Positions 22,291 through 30,142 of a stretch of 33,043 bases of DNA are shown piece after piece. Origin of the DNA: Clostridia bacterium (GTDB lineage: Bacteria > Bacillota > Clostridia > Christensenellales > Aristaeellaceae); contig JAFSNT010000045.1 in the NCBI GenBank assembly GCA_017443295.1, positions 1 through 33,043 of the forward strand. The letters are read 5' to 3'. Position 1 is the first letter of the stretch, and each line of letters starts with the position of its first letter. The position numbers were made by a program, and so were the translations under genes. Below the pieces are notes generated by a model that saw only the letters and a list, made by a program, of their open reading frames with translations, had not been told where the DNA came from and ran no database searches.

Positions 22291-24564
22291 TTACTGATTG
22301 TGATTCCGGGCTTTCATGATGACCAGGATCGCCGCGATCAGGGCCGCGGCGCAGACGGCCACCTGAATCCACAGGCCGGTTTGATCCGCCTGCTGCTCAA
22401 AGCCGCCGGGGAAGGACATGCCGCCGGGCATATTGCCGGGCATGCCGCTCTCCCTGGAGAAGCCGCCCCGGCTTTCCCGGGAGGGCTTTTCCGTTGCACC
22501 GTCAGCGGTCGTCGATTCTTCGGGCTGGGCCGTGGCGCTGTCGGTCGGCGCGGTCTGCTCGGGCTGGGCCGTGGCGTCCGTGCCCGGCATGGAACCCGGA
22601 GAGAAGGAACCCATGTCCGGCATGCCCTCGGGCTTGGTAAAGCTGCCGCTGCTGTCGCCGCTGGGCATGGTGAAGCCACCGCTCGGCATGGAGAACCCGC
22701 CGCTGCCGCTGTTACTTTCGCCGCTGCTGTCGCTGCTGCCCGGTCTTGTAAACCCGCCGCCACCGCCGCCGCCGGGCATGGTCATGCCGCCGCCTTGGCT
22801 GCTGTTCATGCTGCCCATATCCGCCGTGGAAATCTCGCTGGCGTCGATGAGGGCGCTGCTGCTGCGTTGTTCGCTGCTGGTGGAGGGAATGGTGCCGTCC
22901 AGCTGGCCCCGGACGCTTTCACCGCGCTTGGCGCAGAAGGTTTGCAGCGTTTCCACGGCCTTGTTGAATTCGTCCATGGTGTAGAAGGCCGAGGGGTCTT
23001 CTTCCACATAGGGAGAGATCATGGTCTGCACCCGGGCGATTTCGCTTTCCAGCCAGCCGCTTTCAATGCACTCGGCAATGAACCGGCTGTAGGTTTCGTG
23101 GTACTGGGCCAGGGCGTCTTCGTCGCTGAAGATCCAGGCGATCAGAGGCCGGGAATCGGTGGTGCCGCTGCTCACGGGGGAATCAATGGGGGCGTTCACC
23201 GTGGAGGTGGCGCTGCCGGATGCCGAGAAGCCGCCGAAGGCCAGGTTATAGTCCCAGGGCAGGATGGACAGCTTGCCGTTTCCCTCGTACAGGTAATAGT
23301 TGTGTACCATCATGCCGGTGTAGCTGTCGTCGTTACACAGGAAGTTATGCACCGTCAAGTAGGTGATGACCTCGTCCTTGTTCACGACCTCGTCCAGGTC
23401 CTCCTTGGCGTTCAGCTTGCGGAGGGACTCGATCAGGCGGGCCTTGTCCTTCTTGCTCACGTCGGTCTTGGCGTTGTTGAAGATGTTGGAGTAGCTGTCG
23501 AAATCGTCGTCGGTATAGACCAGCTTCACGTCGTCGCTGCCCATGCCGAAGTTGAAGCCGCCAAAGCCGCCGCCCCCGCCGCCGAACATGCTGCTGGGGG
23601 CAAAGTCGCCGCCGGGCGCTTCGCCCATGGAGGGCATGTTCTCGGGCATCGAGAACCCTTCACCGCCGCCGGGGAAGGAGAAATTTCCGCCGGACATATC
23701 GGGGAAGCCGCCGTTGCCGCCCGGCATTTGGGGCATGCTTCCGCCGTCCGAACCGCTGCCGGGCATGCCGGGGAAATTGCCGAAGGGCATGCCGTTCGAC
23801 TGGCTGGGGGCCGTGGTCGCTTCCGCTTCGGGCGCGGCGGTGGCATCCGCCGCCGGGGTTTCGGTCGCCTTAGCGTCGGTTTCCTCGTCGTCCTTCACGC
23901 GGAACTGTTCCATATCGAAATCCCGGCCGTTGCCGCGGCCGCCGCCGAAGCTCAGGCTGTCGGGCTTATACAGCTCGCCCTTCGTCATGCCGTTGCGTTC
24001 CATGAAGGCGTCTTCCAGGCCTTCCACCGCCAGGTACAGGCCCCAGGGTTCGCCGTTCACGGTGATCTGCACGTAGCTGCACAGGGAGGAGGGCACGCCC
24101 ATCTTGTTCATGAGGGTGTAGGCTAAATAGTCCTTCATCATGGTGGCGTCCTGAATCATATTGTTCAGGCTCAATTTGTCCAGGCCGTGGTAGGTCATGC
24201 CCTCCACGAAGTGGTCAAATTCCACCTTGAAGGAGTACCGCTCGGAACCCAGGGTGGCCACGGAGGACAGGGAGGTGTTGCCCTTGGCGCGGATGGCCAC
24301 GTGGTTATACTTTTCCCCGTCGATCGTGATATTGCAGTCCGTATATTCCTCGGCTGTGGCGTTGGCGATGAAATCGTCCCAGCCGTCCATGGTGATGTCA
24401 ATGGTATGCACGACGCTCTGATCGAACAGGAGGCTTTCGTACCCCACGGTATGGCTGCCGTCCCCGCGTACAGATTCCACCACGCCCCACAGCGCCAGCG
24501 ACAGCACCAGCATCAGCGCTGTGGCCGCGCAGCAGACGCGATCCATCGTTTTTGTTTTCAGCAT
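22291..24564 (-). CDS. CotH-family membrane-bound protein kinase-like protein with Met/Gly/Pro-rich inserts
   Basis: 757 aa. Membrane segments at both ends (about 11-29 and 731-750) place the body outside the cell. The CotH kinase-like fold is marked by IRAKGNTSL (91-99), LSLNNMIQDATMMKDYLAYT (131-150), VNGEPWGLYLAVEGLEDAFM (169-188) and the metal-site block SILPWDYNLAFGG (433-445). CotH of Bacillus phosphorylates spore coat proteins. Two long low-complexity regions, 206-345 and 583-722, repeat Met-Pro-Gly and Gly-Gly-Phe; the first sits inside the kinase fold. Acidic-alanine linkers (ATETPAADATAAPEAEAT) flank them. Four nt separate it from the DUF4956 gene upstream, so the two are one operon, with VTC before them. 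The substrate may be the Met/Gly-rich regions themselves. Confidence 0.9.
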   Translation of the reverse strand: MLKTKTMDRVCCAATALMLVLSLALWGVVESVRGDGSHTVGYESLLFDQSVVHTIDITMDGWDDFIANATAEEYTDCNITIDGEKYNHVAIRAKGNTSLSSVATLGSERYSFKVEFDHFVEGMTYHGLDKLSLNNMIQDATMMKDYLAYTLMNKMGVPSSLCSYVQITVNGEPWGLYLAVEGLEDAFMERNGMTKGELYKPDSLSFGGGRGNGRDFDMEQFRVKDDEETDAKATETPAADATAAPEAEATTAPSQSNGMPFGNFPGMPGSGSDGGSMPQMPGGNGGFPDMSGGNFSFPGGGEGFSMPENMPSMGEAPGGDFAPSSMFGGGGGGFGGFNFGMGSDDVKLVYTDDDFDSYSNIFNNAKTDVSKKDKARLIESLRKLNAKEDLDEVVNKDEVITYLTVHNFLCNDDSYTGMMVHNYYLYEGNGKLSILPWDYNLAFGGFSASGSATSTVNAPIDSPVSSGTTDSRPLIAWIFSDEDALAQYHETYSRFIAECIESGWLESEIARVQTMISPYVEEDPSAFYTMDEFNKAVETLQTFCAKRGESVRGQLDGTIPSTSSEQRSSSALIDASEISTADMGSMNSSQGGGMTMPGGGGGGGFTRPGSSDSSGESNSGSGGFSMPSGGFTMPSGDSSGSFTKPEGMPDMGSFSPGSMPGTDATAQPEQTAPTDSATAQPEESTTADGATEKPSRESRGGFSRESGMPGNMPGGMSFPGGFEQQADQTGLWIQVAVCAAALIAAILVIMKARNHNQ

Positions 24565-24568
24565 GGGA

Positions 24569-25240
24569 TCACCCCATATAATCGCCGTTGTAGCTTACCA
24601 GCACTGCGCTGCTGACGCCCTCCATCTGGGAAAGCTCGGTCACGAAAGCGGTGTCGTTGTTTTTCAGCGTCACTTCGTAGCTCAGCTCGATGTTGCCGCT
24701 CTGGGCGCTCTTGCTCTTGACCACGGTCTTGCCGGTGTGGGCGGTCAGGTAATCGGCCACTTTCTTTTCAGCCGCGCCGTCCGCGCAGTTGATCACAGCG
24801 ATGAAGGGCTTCTGGACGGCTTTGCGGTTGCAGAACACGATCATGATGAGGCCGATGATGATGCTGCCCACAACCGCCAACGGAATCATACCGGCGGCCA
24901 GCACGATGCCGCCCGCGATGGACCAGAACAGAAACGCGATGTCCATGGGTTCTTTAATGGCGGTGCGGAAGCGGACGATGGACAGGGCGCCTACCATGCC
25001 CAGGGACAGCACCACGTTGCTGGTGACGGCCAAAATCACCATGGTGGTGATCATGGTCATGGCGATCAAAGCGCCGCCGAAGGCCCGGGAGAACATGACG
25101 CCGGAATAAGTCTTCTTATACACGAAGTAGATGAACAGGCCCAAACAGAAGGACAGCACCAGGGCCAGGGCCATATCGGTAAGGGAAACGGCGGTCACGT
25201 TTTCCAGGAACGAGGACTTGAAGATGTCATTGAAGGTCAT
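24569..25240 (-). CDS. DUF4956 integral membrane protein
   Basis: 223 aa. Four or five hydrophobic segments in the first 140 residues (from ALALVLSFCLGLFIYFVY to VVGSIIIGLIMIVFC) are followed by a soluble C-terminal domain of about 80 residues with ferredoxin-like strand pattern (KPFIAVINCADGAAEKKVADYL and IELSYEVTLKNND). The loop GMVGALSIVRFRTAIKEPMD is the conserved DUF4956 signature. The family has no established function. It sits between a VTC polyphosphate polymerase and a CotH protein, an arrangement I recognise from other Firmicutes. A channel or coupling factor for polyphosphate or for the surface kinase is a reasonable guess, not a finding. AGGAG lies 9 nt before the ATG. Confidence 0.9.
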   Translation of the reverse strand: MTFNDIFKSSFLENVTAVSLTDMALALVLSFCLGLFIYFVYKKTYSGVMFSRAFGGALIAMTMITTMVILAVTSNVVLSLGMVGALSIVRFRTAIKEPMDIAFLFWSIAGGIVLAAGMIPLAVVGSIIIGLIMIVFCNRKAVQKPFIAVINCADGAAEKKVADYLTAHTGKTVVKSKSAQSGNIELSYEVTLKNNDTAFVTELSQMEGVSSAVLVSYNGDYMG

Positions 25241-25281
25241 GATTCTAATCTCCTATCTCATAATGATTTTTTGTTCAACGG

Positions 25282-25393
25282 ATAAAGTGGAAAGTGAAAA
25301 GTGGAAAGTGGAAATTTATTTTGCTGCCACGAGTTCCATTGAATTGGCGGCATTATTATATTTTCACTTTTCACTCTCCACTTTTCACTTTTT
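25282..25393. repeat. Heptamer-arm hairpin element H4
   Basis: 112 bp between the VTC and DUF4956 genes; right arm ends 38 nt from the VTC stop. Arms 25282-25318 and 25357-25393 have GTG every 7 nt. The interior pairs TGCTGCC (about 25322) with GGCGGCA (about 25346), allowing wobble. Confidence 0.92.
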
Positions 25394-25431
25394 GCGCAAG
25401 CGTGTTCCTTGGCAGTAAGGCTGAACGATTG

Positions 25432-26103
25432 TCAACAGTAAACCCTGCACGCGGCATACTTGGAGAAGGCCGTGGGGGTGCGGCCCTTGAGCGCCGCCGC
25501 CTGGCGGATGATGGTGGGCAGGTATTCGTCCCACTTGACCTCCAGCAGAGTCACGTCGTCCTCGATGGGCAGGGTCAGGCCCTTGGGGTCTAAGAAATCC
25601 CGGGGCGCGCCGGTGCGGATGTCCCAATCGATGGTGACGCGCACGTTGCCGGGGCCGTATACGAAGGGCACACGCCGGTACTGCACCACGGTTTTGGGCT
25701 GCAAATGGCGCACCTTCATATCCACATACAGGGCCACCAGCAGGGGCTTGCCGCTGGACACCATCCAGCCGATATCGCCCTTGATGATGCGCTGAGTTTC
25801 CTCTAATGTCAGGCGTTCCTGGGGCTTGCAGCCCACGCCGTCCCGCTTGATCTTGCACTCCAGCATAATATAGGAAAGATCGTCGTTGTAATACCGGATG
25901 CGGAACTTTCGGCGCTCGTTCACGCCGTCCAGCTTTTCGTGCAGGGCCGTATCCAACGGATCGTCAAAGTACAGGCTGCGGATGCAGTAATGGCCGCGTT
26001 CCCGGGCGTGGGAATCCAGCTTCGCCACCGCGCTCAAATTGGCGCGAATGGCCGCCGCGTCCCCAGGGGAAATCATGTGCTTGATTTCATGCCGGTAATC
26101 CAT
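25432..26103 (-). CDS. VTC-domain polyphosphate polymerase
   Basis: 223 aa, of the VTC branch of triphosphate tunnel metalloenzymes, which build inorganic polyphosphate from ATP at the inner membrane face. Seen: RHEIKHMI at the N-terminus, RSLYFDDP, the basic RRKFRIRYYNDD, YIMLECKIKRDG with a tunnel lysine, RLTLEETQRIIKG and a C-terminal VTLLEVKWDEYLP. There are no membrane segments, so it is cytosolic and probably docks to the membrane partner. AGGAGGT lies 7 nt before the ATG at 26103. It is the first gene of the group VTC, DUF4956, CotH, though repeat H4 fills the space after it. Polymer length and regulation cannot be read. Confidence 0.92.
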   Translation of the reverse strand: MDYRHEIKHMISPGDAAAIRANLSAVAKLDSHARERGHYCIRSLYFDDPLDTALHEKLDGVNERRKFRIRYYNDDLSYIMLECKIKRDGVGCKPQERLTLEETQRIIKGDIGWMVSSGKPLLVALYVDMKVRHLQPKTVVQYRRVPFVYGPGNVRVTIDWDIRTGAPRDFLDPKGLTLPIEDDVTLLEVKWDEYLPTIIRQAAALKGRTPTAFSKYAACRVYC

Positions 26104-26211
26104 GCATCTTACCTCCTTTCCCGAGCATGGCCCCATGATAAACGCGGAACCTTAGATGAGTCTTAAGAAACGAAATAAAATTGAAATATTTTTGGGGACG
26201 GGCAAGACAAA

Positions 26212-26326
26212 AAGAGAGTACAGAGTGCAGAGTACAGAGTTCAGATGATATACCTTGTCAATGTGGGATTCCCCATCATACAACGATATAACTCTGTACT
26301 CTGTACTCTGCACTCTGTACTCTGTG
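26212..26326. repeat. Heptamer-arm hairpin element H5
   Basis: 115 bp with a third unit sequence: arms of CAGAGTA/CAGAGTG heptamers (26212-26245 and 26290-26326), one extra unit in the right arm. The interior pairs ATATAC...TTGT (26249-26258) with ACAA...ATAT (26280-26288) and includes TGGGATTCCCCA. It lies 6 nt past the stop of the WG gene. Confidence 0.92.
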
Positions 26327-26331
26327 ACCAG

Positions 26332-27927
26332 TTACCGTGCGGTATTCTCAGTCTCGCGGTCCCACAGGATTTCCCGGCCATAGGCGTCCACATAGCCCAG
26401 TTTTCCGTCCCGTTCCACCCAGGCCAGACCGTCCATGAACGCGCCCGCGTCGTCGTACTTGAAATCAATCACCGTTTCGCCCCTGGTGTTCACATAACCG
26501 ATTTTCCGGTCGTAATACGTCTCTTCCCGATCCGTTCCGTCTGCCAGGGTCACCGTTCTGGTTTTCGCTTCGCCCCGGCGGCTTACGGCCTGGAGGCCCT
26601 CGGAAAAGAACCGCCATCCCTCCGGGCTGAAGGTTTCCTCCCCACTCCACAGGTTTTGGCCCTCCTCCGGCGGCAGCACCCATTCCCCTTGCAGGTTCAT
26701 CACGCCGTAGCCGCCCGCGTTCCAGTCATAGACCTCCATGAGCCCGTCCGGGGACACGTAATAATCGTACCCATTCCGCATTTCGTCGTCCCACTGGTCG
26801 CAAAGCTCGCACCCTTCCGGGAAGGAAATCACTGTTTCCCCGGCGGCGTTGATGAGGATATTGGCTTCCCTCAAATAGGCGTAATCTCCCAGGAAGGAAT
26901 ACCATTCCCCGAAGCCGCTGGCCAGCAGATTGCCCTGGGCGTCGATGTGGCCGAAGTTCCCTTCCGACAGCCAAACGCAGGCGTAACCGCTGTAAGAAAA
27001 ATCGTCGGCGGCTTCATACGTGGGCGGCACGCGCCAGTCCATGGCGTTCAGGTCGTAATAGCCGTACAGGCCGGTTTCCCTGTCCCAGGCCAAAAGCAGC
27101 CCGCCGGGGGTCAGGACGCCGAGCAGCTGCGCCTCGGCCCCGTAAAAGACGACGCCGGATAAATCCTGCACTTCGCCCCGTTCGTTGAGGATAAAGGCTC
27201 CGGATTTTTCGTCGAACCAATGCCATGCATCCCGTCCGTCGTCCCGGTACACCTTGGCAAAGCCGTCCACAAATTCGCTGTCCTCCTGGATCATGGGGTC
27301 GGCCATCAGGCCCTCCGGCAGGAAAAAGGCCACTTCGCCTGTGGAACGGTCCACATAGCACTGCCGCCCGTTCAGAGACACAGGAACCAGCCGGGAACCA
27401 TTCCAGAAGTTCAGTTCACCGTCATAGACCAGCCCGGAGAAGTACCCGGAGGGCACGTCGAAAAAGCCGAATTTGTCACCGTCTTTATCCCACAACTCAT
27501 AATAGCCTAAGGTCAGTCCCCCGTAATACCAGCCGTCGTAGCCCCCGTCCACAAAGTAATGAGGTTCCACCACCCAGTTCCCTTCCCGGTCGATGACACC
27601 CTCGTGATAGTCCTCGCCGTCCTCGTCTTCGCAGGGTTCATAAGCGGCGGCGTAATCGCCCCGGAAATCGCCCGCGCCGTCAAATTGCGGTTGGATGGCC
27701 CATTCGCCTAAGAAATCGATGTACCCCCACAGCCCCGTTTCCCTGTCCCGGAAGCGGTACAGCCCCTTTGGCATGTCCGCCCGGATCTGGGCCATGGCCC
27801 CTTCGTCCCCCGCTTCCTTCGCGGCCTGATACAGGGAATAATAATCCGGCAATTGCTCCGCCGCGGCCGAAAGAGCCACGCAGCACAGCACCGCCAGAAG
27901 TAAAAGGAAATAAATCGGTTTTTTCAC
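26332..27927 (-). CDS. Secreted WG-repeat protein
   Basis: 531 aa starting with a signal peptide (1-22, KKPIYFLLLLAVLCCVALSA). The rest is built of repeated units with the pattern GLWGYIDFLGEWAIQPQFDG and similar (for example GKYGYINTRGE- and GKLGYVDAYGRE-type blocks near the C-terminus), the WG repeat. Such repeats form beta-rich folds in surface proteins of unknown binding role. The start is GTG at 27927 with AGGAGGG 7 nt upstream. It precedes the VTC gene by 228 nt on the same strand, most of the gap being element H5, so co-transcription is possible but unproved. It has many aromatic and acidic residues and no catalytic motif I can recognise. Confidence 0.85.
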   Translation of the reverse strand: MKKPIYFLLLLAVLCCVALSAAAEQLPDYYSLYQAAKEAGDEGAMAQIRADMPKGLYRFRDRETGLWGYIDFLGEWAIQPQFDGAGDFRGDYAAAYEPCEDEDGEDYHEGVIDREGNWVVEPHYFVDGGYDGWYYGGLTLGYYELWDKDGDKFGFFDVPSGYFSGLVYDGELNFWNGSRLVPVSLNGRQCYVDRSTGEVAFFLPEGLMADPMIQEDSEFVDGFAKVYRDDGRDAWHWFDEKSGAFILNERGEVQDLSGVVFYGAEAQLLGVLTPGGLLLAWDRETGLYGYYDLNAMDWRVPPTYEAADDFSYSGYACVWLSEGNFGHIDAQGNLLASGFGEWYSFLGDYAYLREANILINAAGETVISFPEGCELCDQWDDEMRNGYDYYVSPDGLMEVYDWNAGGYGVMNLQGEWVLPPEEGQNLWSGEETFSPEGWRFFSEGLQAVSRRGEAKTRTVTLADGTDREETYYDRKIGYVNTRGETVIDFKYDDAGAFMDGLAWVERDGKLGYVDAYGREILWDRETENTAR

Positions 27928-27979
27928 GCTTATCCCTCCTTATTGTCCGCCGATAAACACATTCCGCTTTTTGCGTTTT

Positions 27980-28507
27980 TTACCGATGATCCTGAACGAT
28001 TTCCCAGTAGCCTGCTCTATTATTGCCGATCCTTCTGATTTTTCCTTCCGAAGAAAGCCTGTCAAGCGCTCTTTGGACGGTACGCACTGTCTTTCCAATC
28101 AGGAGCGCCATTTCCTCCCGTGACCGCATGGGATTCTCTTTCAGCAGCTCCAGGACAGCTTCATGGGAAGACGGCTTTTTTACAGTGACATAATCAGTGA
28201 CATTTAAAGTGACATTGTCCCTAAAAAAGACAAAAGAGAAACCGCCGTATCCTGATCGAAAATCCGTTTTGATTCCTGTTTGACGGCAAACCGCGTATAC
28301 TTTTTTAAAGCCGCTTCCAAACATCTCTACATCTTTGCTTTTATAAAGCGTATTCAGGATCATTTTGTTTCTGGGCATGGATTTGATTCGGTTTTCGGCA
28401 AACATAACCGGGGTCAGATCCTGTGGAAATTCACCGGGATTGTATATTTCAATCTGCGTCGGCGTAATATCAATCTCATTCTCAGATATATTCATCTCCA
28501 CTCTCAA
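27980..28507 (-). pseudogene. 3' remnant of an AlbA_2/ATP-binding-type transcriptional regulator
   Basis: About 170 codons with the C-terminal half of regulators that pair an AlbA_2 (Schlafen-type) domain with a RecG-C-like ATP-binding domain. Seen: TQIEIYNPGEFPQDLTP, the typical start of the second half of that domain, MPRNKMILNTLYKSKDVEMFGSGFKKVY, and a C-terminal winged helix (SREEMALLIGKTVRTVQRAL). The AlbA_2 domain and about 280 N-terminal residues normally expected are absent. The frame starts 10 nt after the DegV stop codon with no good start codon, only a TTG at 28507 and a poorly placed ATG at 28495. It reads as a 5'-truncated gene. A short expressed DNA-binding fragment cannot be excluded. 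Confidence 0.75.
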
Positions 28508-28517
28508 CTCTATTTTT

Positions 28518-29354
28518 TCAAAATCCCACGATCAGCCCGTGGCGTTCGGCGTAAAAGCTGTCCAGGCCCCGGGTGGGCAGGATGTCAATGATCGCCTGGG
28601 GGAAGACGGCGCGCAGGGCTTCTTTCAGCCGTCCCGCCGCGTCCTCGTTCTGGCAATGGGAAATGACGATTTCCTTCCCCGCCAGACCGATTTTTTTGAT
28701 TTCCTCCGCCATGAAGCGGATCATGTTCTTTTCGCCCCGGGCCTTGCCGCGCATGGCGATTTCGCCCTGCTCGTCGCCGATGCCGATGCCCCAGAAGCCC
28801 AAATGCCCGGCCAGCAGGCCCACCAGACGGTTCACCCGCCCGTTCTTGATCAGATTGTGATAGGAAGCCAGGGCGAAAATGATGTGGGTTTTCTCTGCCG
28901 TTTCGTTCAGCTTTTTCACGATTTGATCGAAGGCCGCGCCGCTTTTGATCAGCTCGCAGGCCTTGCGGATGATCAGCACCGTTTCCGGGCCGGTGGCCCT
29001 GGTGTCGATCACGGCGATTTTTTTGTCCGGCTCGTCCTCCACGATCATCTCCTGGGCCGTACACGCGCTGTTATAGCTGCCGGACAGGCTGCTGGAAATG
29101 GTAAAGGCCAGAACAGGCCCCTGGGGCGCGAACTTTTCCGCCCAGTCCTGGGGGCCGGGGCAGGCCGTGCGCCCCGCTTCCCGGCTGTTTTCGTTGGCCG
29201 TGAGCATTTTTTCCACGGAAATATCCGGGGTATCAATATATTCGGTTTCGCCGATGCGGATGGAAAAAGGAACAGCGGCAAAATCCGTGTCCGGCGTTTC
29301 CACGGGCAGGTCGAATAAATCACAGCTGGTGTCCGCCACAATATGCCAAGCCAT
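28518..29354 (-). CDS. DegV family fatty-acid-binding protein
   Basis: 278 aa, usual length. DegV/FakB proteins bind one fatty acid and present it to the kinase FakA for phosphorylation, feeding phospholipid synthesis. Seen: the N-terminal IVADTSCDL, the ligand-site block TISSSLSGSYNSA (about 85-97), VIDTRATGPETVLII, and a C-terminal ISHCQNEDAAGRLKEAL typical of the second domain. No FakA gene is in the window. AGGAGG lies 8 nt before the ATG, and a promoter TTGCAA-N17-TATAAT lies at 29388-29416. The truncated regulator remnant abuts its 3' end. Confidence 0.93.
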   Translation of the reverse strand: MAWHIVADTSCDLFDLPVETPDTDFAAVPFSIRIGETEYIDTPDISVEKMLTANENSREAGRTACPGPQDWAEKFAPQGPVLAFTISSSLSGSYNSACTAQEMIVEDEPDKKIAVIDTRATGPETVLIIRKACELIKSGAAFDQIVKKLNETAEKTHIIFALASYHNLIKNGRVNRLVGLLAGHLGFWGIGIGDEQGEIAMRGKARGEKNMIRFMAEEIKKIGLAGKEIVISHCQNEDAAGRLKEALRAVFPQAIIDILPTRGLDSFYAERHGLIVGF

Positions 29355-29387
29355 CTATCGCGCCTCCTCTGCTTCTGATTCCCGATC

Positions 29388-29416
29388 ATTATACAATAAA
29401 TGGATATTCATTGCAA
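29388..29416 (-). promoter_or_regulatory. Predicted promoter of the DegV gene
   Basis: Minus strand: TTGCAA (29411-29416), 17 nt, TATAAT (29388-29393). Start near 29381, leader about 27 nt. Confidence 0.65.
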
Positions 29417-29417
29417 G

Positions 29418-29463
29418 GCGGGAAACGCCGGAAATACGGCGGAAAAACGCCGGAAATAGGCGG
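29418..29463. repeat. Tandem GGCGG/CGCCG repeat between divergent promoters
   Basis: Two near-identical copies of AAACGCCGGAAATA(C)GGCGG at 29423-29442 and 29445-29463, period about 22 nt, preceded by a third partial GGCGGGAAACGCC. Each copy is itself a small inverted repeat (CGCCG/CGGCG). The repeats lie between the -35 boxes of the divergent DegV and Nudix promoters, which is where an operator would sit. Confidence 0.65.
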
Positions 29464-29473
29464 AGAAATCGCT

Positions 29474-29501
29474 TTGCAAAGGCTTCCGTTCATGCTACAA
29501 T
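29474..29501 (+). promoter_or_regulatory. Predicted promoter of the Nudix gene
   Basis: TTGCAA (29474-29479), 16 nt, TACAAT (29496-29501). Start near 29508, about 20 nt before the ATG. Confidence 0.55.
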
Positions 29502-29527
29502 ATCGTATCAGATATTTGGGAGGCGGT

Positions 29528-29947
29528 ATGATTATGGACAATTTGGAACGATCCTGCGGCGCTGTGGCGTTCACCCGGAAGGAGGGCAAGCTCCTTTTCG
29601 TAATCGTGCGGGAAATGGCGGGGGCGTACAGCTTCCCCAAGGGGCACATGGAGGGAAACGAAACGGAGGAAGAAACGGCCCGCCGGGAAATCCTTGAGGA
29701 AACCGGCCTGCGGCCCCGGTTCCTGCCCGGCTTCCGGCAGCAGGACGAATACGACCTGGCCGAACGCCCCGGTTTCCGCAAGCGCGTCACCTATTTCCTG
29801 GCGGAATTTGAGGGCGGAACCCTCACCCCCTGTCCGGGGGAGATCCGGCAAATCCTGCTGCTGCCCTACGAACAGGCCCTGACCTACTTTGAGCATGAAA
29901 GCACCCGCCGCATCCTTTCCGCCGCTTACGCTTTCCTCACCGCCTGA
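29528..29947 (+). CDS. Nudix hydrolase (Ap4A pyrophosphatase-like)
   Basis: 139 aa, a Mg-dependent hydrolase of nucleoside diphosphates linked to another group. The Nudix box is complete: GHMEGNETEEETARREILEE followed by TGL, with Gx5Ex7REUXEEXGU spacing. The preceding SCGAVAFTR and YSFPKGHMEG are typical of the diadenosine tetraphosphatase group, which also includes enzymes acting on mRNA caps and sugar nucleotides. GGGAGG lies 4 nt before the ATG at 29528; the ATG at 29534 is a possible start. It is divergent from DegV and shares a regulatory region with repeated GGCGG motifs. A weak hairpin ATTCCG/CGGAAT at 29953-29968 follows the stop. Confidence 0.92.
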   Translation: MIMDNLERSCGAVAFTRKEGKLLFVIVREMAGAYSFPKGHMEGNETEEETARREILEETGLRPRFLPGFRQQDEYDLAERPGFRKRVTYFLAEFEGGTLTPCPGEIRQILLLPYEQALTYFEHESTRRILSAAYAFLTA

Positions 29948-30048
29948 CAATGATTCCGCTAACGGAATAATAGCAAGAGAAATAACGGAACAAAAGAAGC
30001 GCTTTTTATTCCCCGCATCAGGCATGCAAATTTTTCCTTTCGCGGCCA

Positions 30049-30079
30049 TTGACTTAGAGTAAACTTTAAGGATTAAGAT
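30049..30079 (+). promoter_or_regulatory. MerR-type promoter with 19-nt spacer
   Basis: TTGACT (30049-30054), 19-nt spacer, TAAGAT (30074-30079). Inside the spacer lies an 18-nt dyad, CTTAGAGTAAACTTTAAG (30053-30070), with one mismatch between arms. The long spacer and dyad are the hallmark of promoters opened by MerR-family activators. It drives the SDR gene 64 nt downstream and probably the following gene. No MerR gene is in the window. Confidence 0.8.
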
Positions 30080-30142
30080 GGGGACAGCAGAAAATCTTTC
30101 CATGGGCATGCCAATTTTGAACCGTTGAAAGGGGTTAATGTC

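Noticed and set aside
22300..24126. 608-codon plus-strand open frame opposite CotH
   Set aside because: A shadow of the Gly/Met-rich CotH gene; its His/Gly/Ala-rich translation shows no real domain.
26193..26205. GGGGACGGGC as a further palindrome copy
   Set aside because: Only one arm is present and no CCGTCCCC partner lies nearby.
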